A DNA stretch of 33,738 bases, taken from NCBI GenBank assembly GCA_000181795.3, contig CM012954.1, positions 6,723,249 through 6,756,986 of the forward strand. The letters run 5' to 3'. Below, piece after piece: positions 1 to 11,182 of this stretch (positions within the stretch are counted from its first letter, which is position 1; every line of letters begins with the position of its first letter). The DNA comes from Trichinella spiralis. Taxonomy: Eukaryota > Nematoda > Enoplea > Trichinellida > Trichinellidae. The position numbers and the translations under genes were made by a program. The notes beneath the pieces are model-generated. The model saw nothing but the letters and a program-made list of their open reading frames with translations, ran no database searches and had not been told where the DNA came from.

Positions 1-288
1 TGTCTATCAATGATGATGTCCTGGTAAATATATGAAGTTGGTGAGATGATATGATAGGGCAAAAATTGTTCCGGAATCCTGTAGAAATTCTTTTTTCCCT
101 CCCCCCCAATATTCGAAGTACGCACATGTTTCCAAAAACGGATACTTGCGTCGTCCGGCCTCCCATTTCGTTGCTTTTTATTCTTTTACAGTATAAGATG
201 GCGGAACGATCGATACTTCAAAAAGACCACAATACAGCATGGGGAAGTCTTCATTATAGTGCGAAAAATTCGAAATTTTCGGAATTTT

Positions 289-309
289 GCCTGAGGCGTC
301 GCCTCAGGC
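289..309. repeat. 21-bp hairpin: 10-bp perfect inverted repeat around one base
   Basis: The arm at 289-298 (gcctgaggcg) is followed by a single t and its exact reverse complement at 300-309. It is locally GC-rich within AT-rich DNA. Just downstream, an A-run plus aatttgcatat occurs twice (about 326-340 and 355-369). The stretch from 1 to about 425 otherwise shows only short C and T runs, and I see no gene in it. It may be the tip of an old mobile-element remnant, but no element boundary is visible. Confidence 0.6.
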
Positions 310-424
310 TATGCCCCAGGGCAAATAAAAATTTGCATATTACCCATAGGCTATTAAAAATTTGCATATTTCATTAAATAAATCGCCTCCGGCTTTTTAA
401 AATTTGTAATTTCAATATTCATGT

Positions 425-900
425 GCGTTCATCATACTTCACTCTAAACACTACTTACCTTATTCAACATTACTTACCTTTCCACTTATACCTACCTTCA
501 CATTGCTTACCACTTACCTTCACCTATGCAGTACTCACCTTCACCCTATAAACCACTTACCTTCACAATTATACTTACTTCACCCTATACACCACTTACC
601 TTTACACTTATACTTACTTCACCCTATACACCACTTACCTTTACAGTTATACTTCACCCTAAACACTACTTACCTTTGCACTTATACTTACCTTCACACT
701 TACCTTTACAGTTATACTTACCTTCACCCTAAACACTACTTACCTTCACAATTATACTTGACTTCACCCTATACAATATTTGCCTTCACACTTATACTTA
801 CCTTCACATTGCACACTACCTGCCTTCACCTATGCAGTACTCACCTTCACATTTATACTTACCTTCACACCTATTCTTACATCACTTACCCTTAACTATT
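425..900. repeat. Degenerate minisatellite, unit about 39 bp
   Basis: The tract is a run of imperfect copies built from the words cttacct, ttcacc, cttatactta and ctatacacca. The best-preserved unit is about 39 bp and is clearest between about 540 and 660. Later copies are shortened and mixed. The plus strand is nearly free of G, so the tract has strong strand asymmetry. The long open frame across it (503-895) is a by-product of the repeat: its translation is just repeated His/Leu/Pro/Tyr words. Confidence 0.85.
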
Positions 901-1469
901 AGACTACTTACCTATTTATCTTCATATTTACCCATAGCTTCCTTGTCTTTTTAGACTTAGATTTACACTAAAATCTAGAAAACACTAATACCAAACAATT
1001 ATAAAAAATAATAAAAAGCAATTGTTATGAAAAAATTATGAAAAGCAAAATTATAAAAACCTGAAAAACTAAAACGACAAAATTTACACTTTACAACTTT
1101 CATAGTTTATAAAAGAAAATGTACATACGTTGCCAAACTGAGCGGCTTTAACTGGTAGTAGTGCTTTGTGATGACGTATTTATCGACGTGATTACGAATC
1201 TTCGTAAAAACACCACATGTTCAATAACGGATAGTTACCAAAGAATGCAGCAATTTCATTCATCTATATCTAAACGTAATTTGATTCTGAAAATATTTGC
1301 AAAACAAGTGTGCTGAAAAGTAAAGCATGTTAAACAAAATTGATATAAAACAGCCATATTATAAAAAATTAATTGAAGACAAATAACAGTGCATCGTTGT
1401 TCCTTAATTACTAAGTATACAAATTTGTAGAAAAACTACTTGCTAGTCATACAACGTTTGTCCTTCAGG

Positions 1470-2319
1470 ATGCAAGCATCTCAACAGTTCTGCGCTGAAA
1501 TTCAAAAAATCCTAAGTATGTGATAAGCAACACCCCAGTGTGAACACTATCACTAATCAAAAAAACAAAATCTCTACTTAAAAAATATTAAAACTTACCT
1601 ACTCACATAATACTCTACAAAAATACTCACCAAACGCACTGATGGCAACACGCACTACCAGACTTGTGTGATGTATCCGAAAACCAGCGCAAGTCGACTA
1701 TATTCACGATATATGATACTATTACAATCATTATTTAATTATATCCTATTCCTGTGATAAGCGAAGCCACACAGATTTCTGGAGCAATACTGGGTAACGC
1801 CATTAAGCCAACCTAAACCAACGCAGGAGTATGAACGAGCTCGATGTTGATGATGCAATCCATTCCTATAATGGGCAAAATCTGTACTTATTTTTGTGAT
1901 GGCACATTTAGAACGCATTGAGATAAAGGTGACATACCATGTTGGCAAAAGCAACAGGAATTCCGAAACGTTTCAATTATGTTGACGCACACTATTTAAT
2001 TCGATAACAAGAAGCATACAGGATCAGATATAAGTATAATTAGAAGACATTAATAATAGTAACGGATTATAAATACTCAATTACTTACAGATTTTTGTAC
2101 ATTTTTTCAATCCATTCAGGGAAACCTGAACCACCATTAGAGAAAGATATTCAAGTTTATAGAAATACTGACACAACCCATCGCTATAACAAAGTGCATA
2201 AAATTCATTCTTACTGTGACGATGAAGAAAACCAGAAAGCGGAACTGTTGAGACACATGACTGATCACGGTAGAAACATGAACAGAGCGATAGTCAAACT
2301 AAAAATAGATACTAAATAA
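1470..2319 (+). CDS. Candidate two-exon small protein, unknown function
   Basis: I do not recognise this protein. Exon 1 (1470-1515) starts at an ATG one base after a good acceptor (tccttcag, ending 1468) and ends at a donor gtatgtg after 15 codons plus one base. Exon 2 (2120-2319) follows the acceptor ccattcag, supplies the two bases needed to complete the split codon, and stays open for 65 codons to TAA. An AATAAA lies at 2328-2333, directly after the stop. The joined product is about 81 residues. It is hydrophilic and rich in K, R, D, E and H, with no membrane segment and a basic tail (NMNRAIVKLKIDTK). The 604-nt intron is long for this window, and a middle exon is possible: another acceptor ends at 2090. 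The spliced structure is inference; the open frame and signals are seen directly. Confidence 0.4.
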
Positions 2320-2333
2320 CACAGAGAAATAAA

Positions 2334-4571
2334 TCATTGGATTACAAAATGAATGAAATTCAAGTAACATCGTGATGCACTGTTATTCGGCTTCAATCAC
2401 TTTTTATAATATGGCTGTTTCTCATAAGCATCGTTTCAACCGCTATCATGAGTTCATATAAAGCGCACGCAACATAATATATAGAACAGAAATAAATATA
2501 GTTGCATTACGTCCTTGATGATATACCAATGAAGACAATTCAGCAAAAAATAAAGAAAGTTGAAATTATTTAATAAGTAATTAGTGTCATATAAACAGAA
2601 TATTTTTTACCCACACTTTCCAGATATTGCGTTGTATTATCTTGTACATCTAAAAAGCTATATTTCTAATGTAAAATTCAAATTTCAAATATACTAAAAA
2701 CAAAGGCAACCAATCTACAATATTACTTACTTTACGTTGCACGTACGAATACAATAACAGACGTGCTGCTGATGGCGTTGCTAACTTACAATCTAAATAT
2801 GTCGCAAATAATCATTTTGCGCACCTGCATGTTGGCCATCATTTTTATTGAAATTTCACGGGAATAAACAGGATTGCAAATCAACTGCAGATGAAATTAA
2901 TTATGATGCATAGTGGCATCATCTTCTCATGATAGGATTTTTTATATTCAGTGATATGAAAATAAAATAATGTAAATTCTAAAAGTGAATTATATTAATG
3001 CAGTCATCTATAAAAAAAACAGAAATAGATACTTCTTCGTCTTTAGCATCTGATGTATCTAAAACTTACCAATAATAATACTAAAGACACCCGCCAGTTT
3101 CCATTCACCATATATGTAAAGTAACATGCATAGCATACCACCACCAAAATATCAAATCTAACTTACCATTTATTCATGGATGGTGTTGAAGAGCGGAATT
3201 ATAGTTGACCACGTGCTAGATTGATAGCATTGCAGTGAACTGCATAACCTAATAAAATCGATGTGCTTGGTCAATTGTATAAGAAAATTATGCAAATCAC
3301 TATTTACTTTGCTTCACGAAGAACAACCTAATTTTCCATCAGTAATAGCGCAGTAAAATGAACATTATGAGCAACATTATGAAACGAGACGATGAAATTT
3401 ATTACGTTTCTATTTACACACTTACTATTACTACGTAATATTGCATTGTTATGCAAATTTTTTCCCTAAAATTACCTAAAACGGAAACTTATTAACATGA
3501 AGCAGCGCAAATTGCTAAAAATAAACGGAAATGCTATCACTGCGTATTTATGCATGTTGTGTAATTTAGTTGCTTGAAAGTACAATGTGATTCAATAATG
3601 TGTATTTCATCAATGCTTTTCTTCTAATCAAAATTATATGGATAATTTTAAATAGCTCCCACTGAAAATAGTTGCGAAAATAAAATACTTTTTCAGATTT
3701 ATGGAAAATTAAACAGTTGTCATGAAATTTTGTAATATGTAATTTACCTCAGCACAGAAGTTAACAAGTGCGCAGCGTAGACATAATGATGGTAAGCGGC
3801 TGCTCCAGGGGGTACGCCACTTGACAGCTCACCTCCACGTTCGTTTGCGCCTTATGATAATTTATAGCAAGACTGCAAACTAGGTTGAGCACTGCATCAG
3901 CGCACATCATACAATGTGACAAAAACCCTAATCGCAGAAATTCAGTAACTGATCGATTTGCAATGAATTCAAGAAACTTATGCGGGTGACAATTCTGTAT
4001 TGCATTTCATGAAAAGAATAAAACAAAAGAATCACGAGTAGCCTGGATTTGGTTACATTGCTAGTCGACAGCAATTATGAGAAATTAGATTTATATGAGA
4101 TGAAAACAACTAAGTGCTGTCCATTCAACTCGAAATAGGGGGGGGGGGAGAATTTTCAGTTTAATGCGATCTCTGTTCAGCTTAGTATTATTACGAGCTC
4201 AATGATGGGGATCATTAGACAGGAAAGGAAAGGAGGGCGGGACAGCATAGCAGGAAGGAATGAGGGAGAGGTTGAAGGATGGAGGTGGAAGTTGTCATAT
4301 GCGTTCTTCTACTCAATCTCCACGTATAATATTCAGGCGTTGCTTCATTTATCAATACTGACAACATTTATGGGGATTGAGTTATTTTCTCAATGACAGA
4401 AAATAGGTGCATCTGTATAAGTCAGTGCTATTGGCAATACAATAACATAATAGAAACTTTAAGGAGTCAGTTCAAAAATAAAGGGAACGTTACTGCCATT
4501 CTGAAAGTATCAAGGGTGGTAGTATAAAAGTGTGTTCTCAAGGAAACAGCAGCTTTCCTATGTCATGCTGA
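2334..4571. other. AT-rich stretch without a recognisable gene
   Basis: No frame here shows convincing coding character on either strand. A short stretch of higher GC at about 3775-3880 has no open frame that I can tie to a protein. A G11 run lies at 4138-4148. It is followed at about 4200-4295 by a purine-rich tract on the plus strand (many gga/agg words). The short frame at 4202-4396 is a product of that composition. Confidence 0.5.
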
Positions 4572-4772
4572 AACAAGCATGTGCACGATTTGAGCAGTGA
4601 CAAGCATTTAGGGGTGCGATTGTTCGACTGCAGTATCCCGGTGACAGACATTTCCGTTAAACAATTGGGCAAAAATGTTACCTTAGCAATAAACATTACA
4701 GTGGGCAGTAATGATAATGCGGGAGGGGTTCAACAGCTATGTCAGAGAACTACTTTACAAATGGATTTGTAA
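4572..4772 (+). other. Exon-like open frame, unknown
   Basis: About 66 codons are open, with no ATG near the start. The composition is balanced and unlike the F/I/L/K-rich noise frames nearby. Recognisable words include HDLSSDKHLGVRLFDCS and NVTLAINITVGSND. A possible donor (gtaagg) overlaps the stop codon. The upstream boundary is a TGA at 4569, and no good polypyrimidine acceptor precedes the frame. It could be an exon, a remnant of an old gene, or chance. I cannot assign a family. Confidence 0.2.
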
Positions 4773-5839
4773 GGACTATTGAGAATTATAGCAAAATATA
4801 CTATTAGTACTATTAAATATTGGCTTGTCCGTAATAAAGTCTTGAATGTTAACTGAACATCATTAGTGAAGAACAACGCGCTAGTTTCTATTCAAAAAGA
4901 CTATTATCAAACAACTACGAAAAGCTTAAAAAGCGCGCATGTTTAGTGCAGTGTGGCAAGAGAAAGAAGGAAAGCATTGTATGAAAAATAGCAAATACAT
5001 GAAAATTCATACCTGTCAGCAGACCTGTTAGAAATGACGTATAAAGCAAACGTAGAGTCATACATTTTGTAACTGATGTTCGTGGCTTCTTCATATTTTT
5101 AGTCGAACAATCACAACGTAATTGTTGCAGTGAAGCATCGAAATGACCAAATAACGCAATGCAGTAAGTAATTAGACCGCCCTTCAGCAGCGAACATTTA
5201 TACTATAATGCAGTTCTCTCAATAAACAGAAATTTATATAAGGAACATTGCTACCAAATTTGAATAGCACAAAGTGCACGTAGTAGAATGCCAACGGCAG
5301 TGTTTACCATCACATTAGCATAAAGTTATTCTGCTGACCTAGAAATGCATGTTTGCTTTGAAAACGTATAACAATGTAATGAGCCAACACCAGAGATTAT
5401 AATAATTGCTGAACAACAACAAAATCCTGAATACGTTACAGATCAAAGCCACTATCTATCACAAATAATATTATGTCGTAAATTAAAGAAGTATAAAATA
5501 GTGTCTTACGTAAATGAGGCTGTACTACAACGATGATAATACTTTGCAGTGTTCAGCAAAGTTCATTCATAAATTTAAAGGAACTGATTGTTTAATGAAC
5601 ATTTAAATCAGACTTTGATCAACCACTTTGAAAAGAAGAGAAATGAATGCAAAAAAATAGAAAAATGGCAAAACATAAGATTTACTGAAAACGCAAAAAT
5701 AATGAATTGATAATTTAATGTAATGCACATGCTGAGTTGAAGTACTAAAAATTGTGTATCACGGTATTGTCATTTTAAAAAGTGTGGAACCGGCAACATT
5801 GTTATCTTATATGCAACGACAAAATACAGAAGATAATTA
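4773..5839. other. AT-rich intergenic stretch, nothing recognised
   Basis: Short A and T runs only. No open frame above background, no tandem array and no RNA gene pattern that I can see. Confidence 0.5.
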
Positions 5840-6088
5840 TTAAAAATTTATAGATGTTGCCCCCTTACACTTTTCATAGTGCACTAATGGACATTCATTT
5901 ACTGATTCCAATGAAAAATATTCTGGAACCGTTTGAAAAAACATCATCAATTTTTCAAAAATAGCAAAGGTTATTGCAACTGAAAATTCAGATATCGAAG
6001 AAGGATCATTTTTATAGAATTCACTTGACTCAAATTTAATAAATATGGTGAGACCTGACGGAACAATTCTTCCTAGTGAATTCGTCAT
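5840..6088 (-). CDS. Candidate hypothetical protein, 82 residues
   Basis: An ATG at 6088 opens 82 codons to TAA at 5840. The translation has mixed, protein-like composition (for example SGLTIFIKFESSEFYKNDPS and AIFEKLMMFFQTVPEYFSLE) rather than the biased make-up of random AT-rich frames. Upstream on the minus strand an acceptor-like site (gtagaaatcag) lies about 35 nt before the ATG, similar to the leaders of the certain genes here. A possible donor (gtaagg) near the 3' end means it could instead be the first exon of a longer gene. I recognise no domain. Confidence 0.3.
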   Translation of the reverse strand: MTNSLGRIVPSGLTIFIKFESSEFYKNDPSSISEFSVAITFAIFEKLMMFFQTVPEYFSLESVNECPLVHYEKCKGATSINF

Positions 6089-6899
6089 AAAAGTGATGTT
6101 GGTAAATTGGGTGGTAAGTGCTGATTTCTACCTCCTAGCTTTATACTCATTGCCAGTGTACATGAATTACAACATCAACCTGCGGTAGAATATGAGCAGC
6201 TTGCCGTCTTTACTTACAATTTCATAAAAGTGCTTATATTCCGATATTTTATTTCCAGCAATAATTCGTTTATAATATATTTATGTGCCTTTTAATAATT
6301 TTAATACCTTAATACACTGCTGCTAAACGTAATCATGAAATTTATAACAAAATATAGGTCTTCTTGATAAAGCATTATCTAGTTATGTCGGGCTATTATA
6401 GATTCCGTATCTACTTTCAGCAATATTATGATGTTAATCAATTTAAAAATGTAACTTCAAAATAATTACCTTTTCATCATTTGGAGAAACTATTTTGAAG
6501 AGTTGTGTAACGTGATTCACCATTTTGAATAAAAATGATGACGCTTGTCAGACGTCCTTTGAGAACGTTTTCCATTCTAATGTTGCTGGAAACCATCCAC
6601 CTATAAATATTTCAAGTCAACCTCACAAGATGATTCAATTCATGAATTTTTGTAGAATCAAAGTATACGCAACATGCACATCGATGAGTTATACACTATG
6701 ATTAATGTTTCATTTTCTATTCGCAAATAAAAATTTGCATGAAACATGTGCTTACCACGTTGTGCAAATAATGTTTGTTATGCTTGGTAACAATCTCCGC
6801 GACCGTTGATGCAAAATCACACAAACAACAAGATATGAGATAGAACTTCCGAATATGAACGATAATATAGCTTCGCACATCTAGAAGCCATTGTATAGC
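6089..6899. other. AT-rich intergenic stretch
   Basis: No gene seen. It contains an 18-base word (gcaaataaaaatttgcat, starting 6723) that also occurs in full near 321-338. The word folds on itself as gcaaat/atttgc around aaaa. This suggests a shared dispersed repeat, but flanking similarity is not obvious by eye. Confidence 0.45.
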
Positions 6900-9335
6900 C
6901 GAAATTAAATAAAATTATAGTTTAAGTGTTAAAGCGAAAGTTTGGTCAAATTATTTCATCTCTGTTAGGCGCGCCTCGTTAACATGCAAATTTTCGTGCG
7001 TTCATTGCCTTACCGTTTGCTTGCTTATCAAGTATAGCTCGTCACAAGAGTCGGTTTCTAATTTATTTAAAAAACCATTTGATATGCTTATTTTTCAGCA
7101 AACCAATGATATCTAGTAATGGGGGAATAACGTAATTTTTATTATTGTAAAATTGTCTCTCGTATATTGCTTTTATCGTGAATTTAGAGTAACAGCCGCG
7201 AAAATTTTTGTTCGATAACGTAATGAAAAGCAGACACAGTAAGACTTGTATGAAAGGCAGAAAAGGTATGCAAATTTTTGATCGACTGCAATGCAGTCGA
7301 TTACGTTGTTTAAATGGTTGTTGGCGTACGGTGAGCAGGGCGAGTGCACTGGCGTGGAATTGCAAAATTGAAATTAATTTGAAACGTTTTTCATCAAATT
7401 TTACTGAAAATTTAAAAGTAAATGAAACCCTCAAAAAGCAGTGGAAGTGCAAAATGAACCGTATGTTATTTAAAATGAACCGTAAATTAGGTAAAATCTC
7501 GCAACTAGAAACAACAGATTCATAAGTTTTTTTTCACTGGAAAATAAGTGGTAATAATAACAAACACGTAAACAAACAACGTAAACGTTAGAGGCCGTAG
7601 TAGTAAAGAGGGCCTGTCATTAGGCTCAAAACTAAATTCAAAACTTCACTTAATTTGCTATATTTGGGCAATTCAGTTCAATGTAGATCTGAGTAGTAGT
7701 ATAATCGTTGGTATTGTAAACATTTATTGACGTGATTTTACATTTAAGGACGCGGAAATTAGGTTTGTTGAAGTTGAAATTTCATTACAAAAGAATTAAT
7801 ATATTTTTAAAAAACCGATCAAATTAACAAGCTACAGTAACATAAACTGAAATGCAAGTTTAAATTGTAATGAATAACAAAGTAAAGCCATCGAACTTGT
7901 TTACCAGACTTTTCTTGCAAGTTTTTGACCGTGGTCTTTACGATTGTTTGCATTGCTGCTAAAGCTCACCACTCGCCTGAACCTTTAACATATGAATTCA
8001 ACGATGAAAAGGCTATGTAGGGTTATTTAACAGGGGTTGAATATCATATTTTCCATTAATAGTAGCCAGCCAGTGATATTAAATACATTTTAGGACGACA
8101 ATCAGCTTAAAAATTAAACTTGCATAACACAAGTAATTAAATCAAAACGTGGATAAAAGTATAAAAGAAATGATCTTTTTATCCATTTTGATGTAAGCCA
8201 AGAACAATGCAGTGCAACAATTCTTTATTAATGAAAAGTTTTTGAGAAAACTAATAAATGTGTAATGTAATACAAACAAACAAATAAAGTCTGGCATAAA
8301 TGAGTTCTGCGAAATGACAAACATGCTCAGAGTGGGACTTAAATTATTTAAAGCAGGGAGAGGATGGAAAGACCAAAATCGGCGGTTCGCACACAATGAG
8401 CAGCCAAAGACGTAGCTCTACTAACCTGACGTGTGGATGCTTCATGGCTGAAAGTTATCACTGTTTGGAGGCTCTGTTCTCGATGTCTCATGAATAACGA
8501 AATTGCTGTGATATATTACACTCAATATTACCGTACATTCTGATGAACCACCTTAAATTTGCATACTTTTCGTTCTATTACAGCTCATGTTTACAATTTT
8601 TACCGTTTACGTGTTTGTTATCTCTACTTATTTTTCAATAAAAAGTGCTTACTATGAATCTGTTGTTACGAGTTGCGTGAACAATGCGTGAACGTTACAA
8701 ACGCTCAGAAAAGCAATTCAAATGAAGTTTTATAGATATGTTAAAAGTTCAGGCTTGTGGTATGCTGTAGCTGCAAAGCAAACAAGCGTCAAAGCCACAG
8801 TTGCAAATTTGCAATTTAATGAGACGACGCCTAACAATGATGAAATAATTGCACCTGACCACAGCTTTTGAACTAAGTTAACAACTACAGTCATTTTGCT
8901 TTATTTGGGCTATCTAATGGTATCTAGATGTGAGGAGGAATACAATCTTTAATGCTGTACACTTCTATCTCATGTAATGCTTAATAATAATGTAATTTTA
9001 CATTAACCGCCGCGAACATTACGTTTGCGTAACTAAATAAAAATTAGGCGTTGTACTTGCTGACTAGAAATTTCATGCAAATTTTTATGCGCGCATTTTC
9101 CGTTTGTTTGCTTTTGAATTTTGAAGTCATCATAGCACATAATGCAATCGAATGAAAAATATTTATAATTCTTACAATTATTTGTCTGTTTTGCGTTTTA
9201 TTTTGTTATTCATTTTTTCTGATTTATACTTGCATTTCAGCTTATGTTACTGTAGCTTGTTAATTTGATCGGTTTTTTAAAAATATTTTAATTAATTCTT
9301 TTATAATGAAATTTAAACTTCAGCGAAGATATTTA
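6900..9335. repeat. Cluster of diverged direct and inverted repeats
   Basis: Several pairs are visible. First, 7765-7885 is the reverse complement of about 9197-9330, nearly identical over a core of about 50 bp. Second, about 7496-7573 is the reverse complement of about 8604-8680. Third, about 7655-7770 is a diverged direct copy of about 8885-9040, and a shorter third relative lies near 7140-7215. Fourth, about 6983-7025 is a direct copy of about 9074-9115. A 10-1-10 palindrome lies inside. No transposase-like frame is present; the overlapping frames at 7063-7525 on both strands match nothing I know. The likely explanation is an old nest of non-autonomous DNA elements or foldback copies. The family is unknown. 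Confidence 0.6.
7281..7301. repeat. 21-bp hairpin: 10-bp perfect inverted repeat around one base
   Basis: The arm at 7281-7290 (atcgactgca), one a, and its exact reverse complement at 7292-7301. The architecture matches the hairpin at 289-309 (10-1-10), with a different sequence. Confidence 0.6.
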
Positions 9336-9815
9336 TTATGATTTTTTATCCTTTTAAATATATTATCCTTTATAATTTCAGAATATATTCTCATTGTTGA
9401 AAAATGGAGATTATAATTTCTAAGTTATACTTCGCATAACAACTTCAGACTCACAAAATGTACTTTCTTTTTAATTTTTATTTATAATTTCGCTAATTAA
9501 TTTATGAAGCAGATTTATTCTGAATTTTACACATTCGAATTTCATGTAATAGTTCCTTTACGTTATTAGGAAAGAAGACATAGCACTGTATACATTTACA
9601 ATTATCCTTGCTCATTTTGCATTTATTACTTGCAATTGAGTATTTTATAATTTTTATTATTGATTTATCGTTATCAGGAGCTGTTTCTTCCTTATAAATG
9701 CTACTGTAATTTTTTTAATCAATAGTAGTTGCTCCTCTATCGGTTTCTGGTTTTCGTCTGTTGCATTACTTGTATTTATTCGATTAAATAAGTAGTTTTT
9801 TTCCTAATTTTACAG
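9336..9815. promoter_or_regulatory. TIM17 upstream region and leader acceptor
   Basis: A T-rich region precedes TIM17. A polypyrimidine stretch ending in acag (AG at 9814-9815) lies 24 nt before the ATG, with a second candidate AG at 9827-9828. It is either a trans-splice acceptor or the end of a 5'-UTR intron. No TATA box is convincing in this AT-rich context. Confidence 0.45.
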
Positions 9816-9839
9816 TCAGTGCATTCAGTCTCGGTCACT

Positions 9840-10803
9840 ATGGAAGAATATGCCAGAGAACCTTGGTAAGTCTTTTATTTTTTTGTTATTCTCTGCAGAA
9901 GTAAATATACATTTACATATATGAGTGTATATTCAAATAAACAAGAAAATGCGTGTATTTAGTCCATGGAGAATTGTTGATGATTGTGGCGGTGCATTCT
10001 CTATGGGTTTAGTTGGTGGCGGTATATTTCACTACATCAGAGGAGTAAAACACTCACCTACGGTATTTTGCTTTTGTTTTATTTTATTTTATTTGACAAA
10101 GTTTTCTATAATTCAATTTCATTTTAATGAATTTTATTTCAGGGATTTTCAAAGCGTCTTATGAATGGTTTCACAATGTTAAAGGAAAGAGCACCCATTG
10201 TTGGAGGTTAGCGGTGCCTATTTTTATGCTTGCATACGTTTCGGGTGAAGACGTTTTATTTTAAAATTCAGGACAGTTTGCTATTTGGGGTGGAGTTTTC
10301 AGTGCTGTTGATTGCACTCTGGTGAAACTACGTCGCAAAGAAGATCCATGGAATTCAATTGCTAGTGGCGCCATTACTGGAGCAATTATTACTGTACGGA
10401 ATGGAATTGGTACGATGATAGGTTCAGCAATCATGGGTGAAATCTGTTATTTCATTTTTTTGAACATTGTTGACGGATGCAGTGCTTCTATAGGAGGCGT
10501 CATACTTGCAATGCTTGAAGGTACTGGCATCATGCTAACACGCTTGACAGCAGATCAGTTTAAACCAAGTAATTTTATAAATTTATATTATATTCAATAC
10601 TACTTTAGTTGCAGTATTCGTCGATATTACTTTATTTATTTGGGACAGTTTATTTCAAATTGTTTTTTACAGTTAATCCCACAGTAGAAGATCCTAGAAA
10701 TCTTCCTCCGATCGGCTCCGGTCACGAAAATTCTCAGAGTAGCAGTTCGCAGCCGCGTTCTGGGTTCAGCTTAGATGCATTGCCTTTTGGACGACCGTTC
10801 TAA
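9840..10803 (+). CDS. TIMM17: Mitochondrial import inner membrane translocase subunit Tim17
   Basis: Core subunit of the TIM23 complex, which passes presequence proteins across or into the mitochondrial inner membrane. Exons are 9840-9865, 9963-10062, 10143-10206, 10272-10436, 10494-10568 and 10673-10803. All phases agree and give 186 residues, close to the usual 165-175. The start [21 protein letters not shown] is nearly invariant in the family. The cysteine pair known to form a disulphide in yeast Tim17 is present (C9 and C78, in VDC). The family's four membrane segments are carried by glycine-rich stretches (for example WGGVFSAVD and [18 protein letters not shown]), and the matrix-loop motif [10 protein letters not shown] is intact. 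The C-terminal tail is Ser-rich and specific to this organism. Introns are 57-104 nt. It converges on the asparaginase gene, with 379 bp between stops. Confidence 0.96.
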
Positions 10804-11182
10804 GTTCTGTTGCTAAATCGTCTTTGCGCTAATGCTTTCTAATTTTAACAAAGAAAATTTTTTGATCCACCGGTCTTTTGAATGCTCAAAACGTGACAAA
10901 GCGCAGGAAATGAATAGCGGCTTTTATGTTCTGAAATCATATGATGAAATGCTCATTTAAATGAGAATGTTTTTTTTAATACAATTCATCGCTTTCTAAT
11001 CTAAACAATTCAGTTGTTGATTTTATTATTATTTATTTTTTTCAATTCACTTTTGCATAACGTTAGGTATAATAACATGCGTTAATCTACGTATATAATA
11101 CATTAACAGTACATCATTTAAGAAGGTGTAGTTTTTTTTGCGAATTACTTTAAATTTAAGATTATTTTTATGAAGACCACAT
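10804..11182. other. Convergent 3' region between TIM17 and asparaginase
   Basis: AT-rich DNA shared by the 3' ends of two converging genes. Minus-strand AATAAA-type signals (tttatt on the plus strand, about 11030-11040) can serve the asparaginase mRNA. The two 3' UTRs probably lie close together or overlap. Confidence 0.45.

Noticed and set aside
503-895. 130-codon open frame on the plus strand
   Set aside because: It is simply the minisatellite read in a frame without stops; the translation is repetitive His/Leu/Pro/Tyr.
1739-1954. 71-codon minus-strand frame
   Set aside because: It lies inside the presumed intron of the small candidate gene, has no splice or start context, and matches no family I recognise.
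7063-7525. Overlapping open frames on both strands (129 and 105 codons)
   Set aside because: They overlap each other, the plus frame starts without ATG, and both lie in the repeat cluster. Neither resembles a transposase or other known protein.
8142-8396. 84-codon minus-strand frame
   Set aside because: The composition is dominated by F, I, L, S and K as in random AT-rich frames, with no supporting splice or poly(A) signals.
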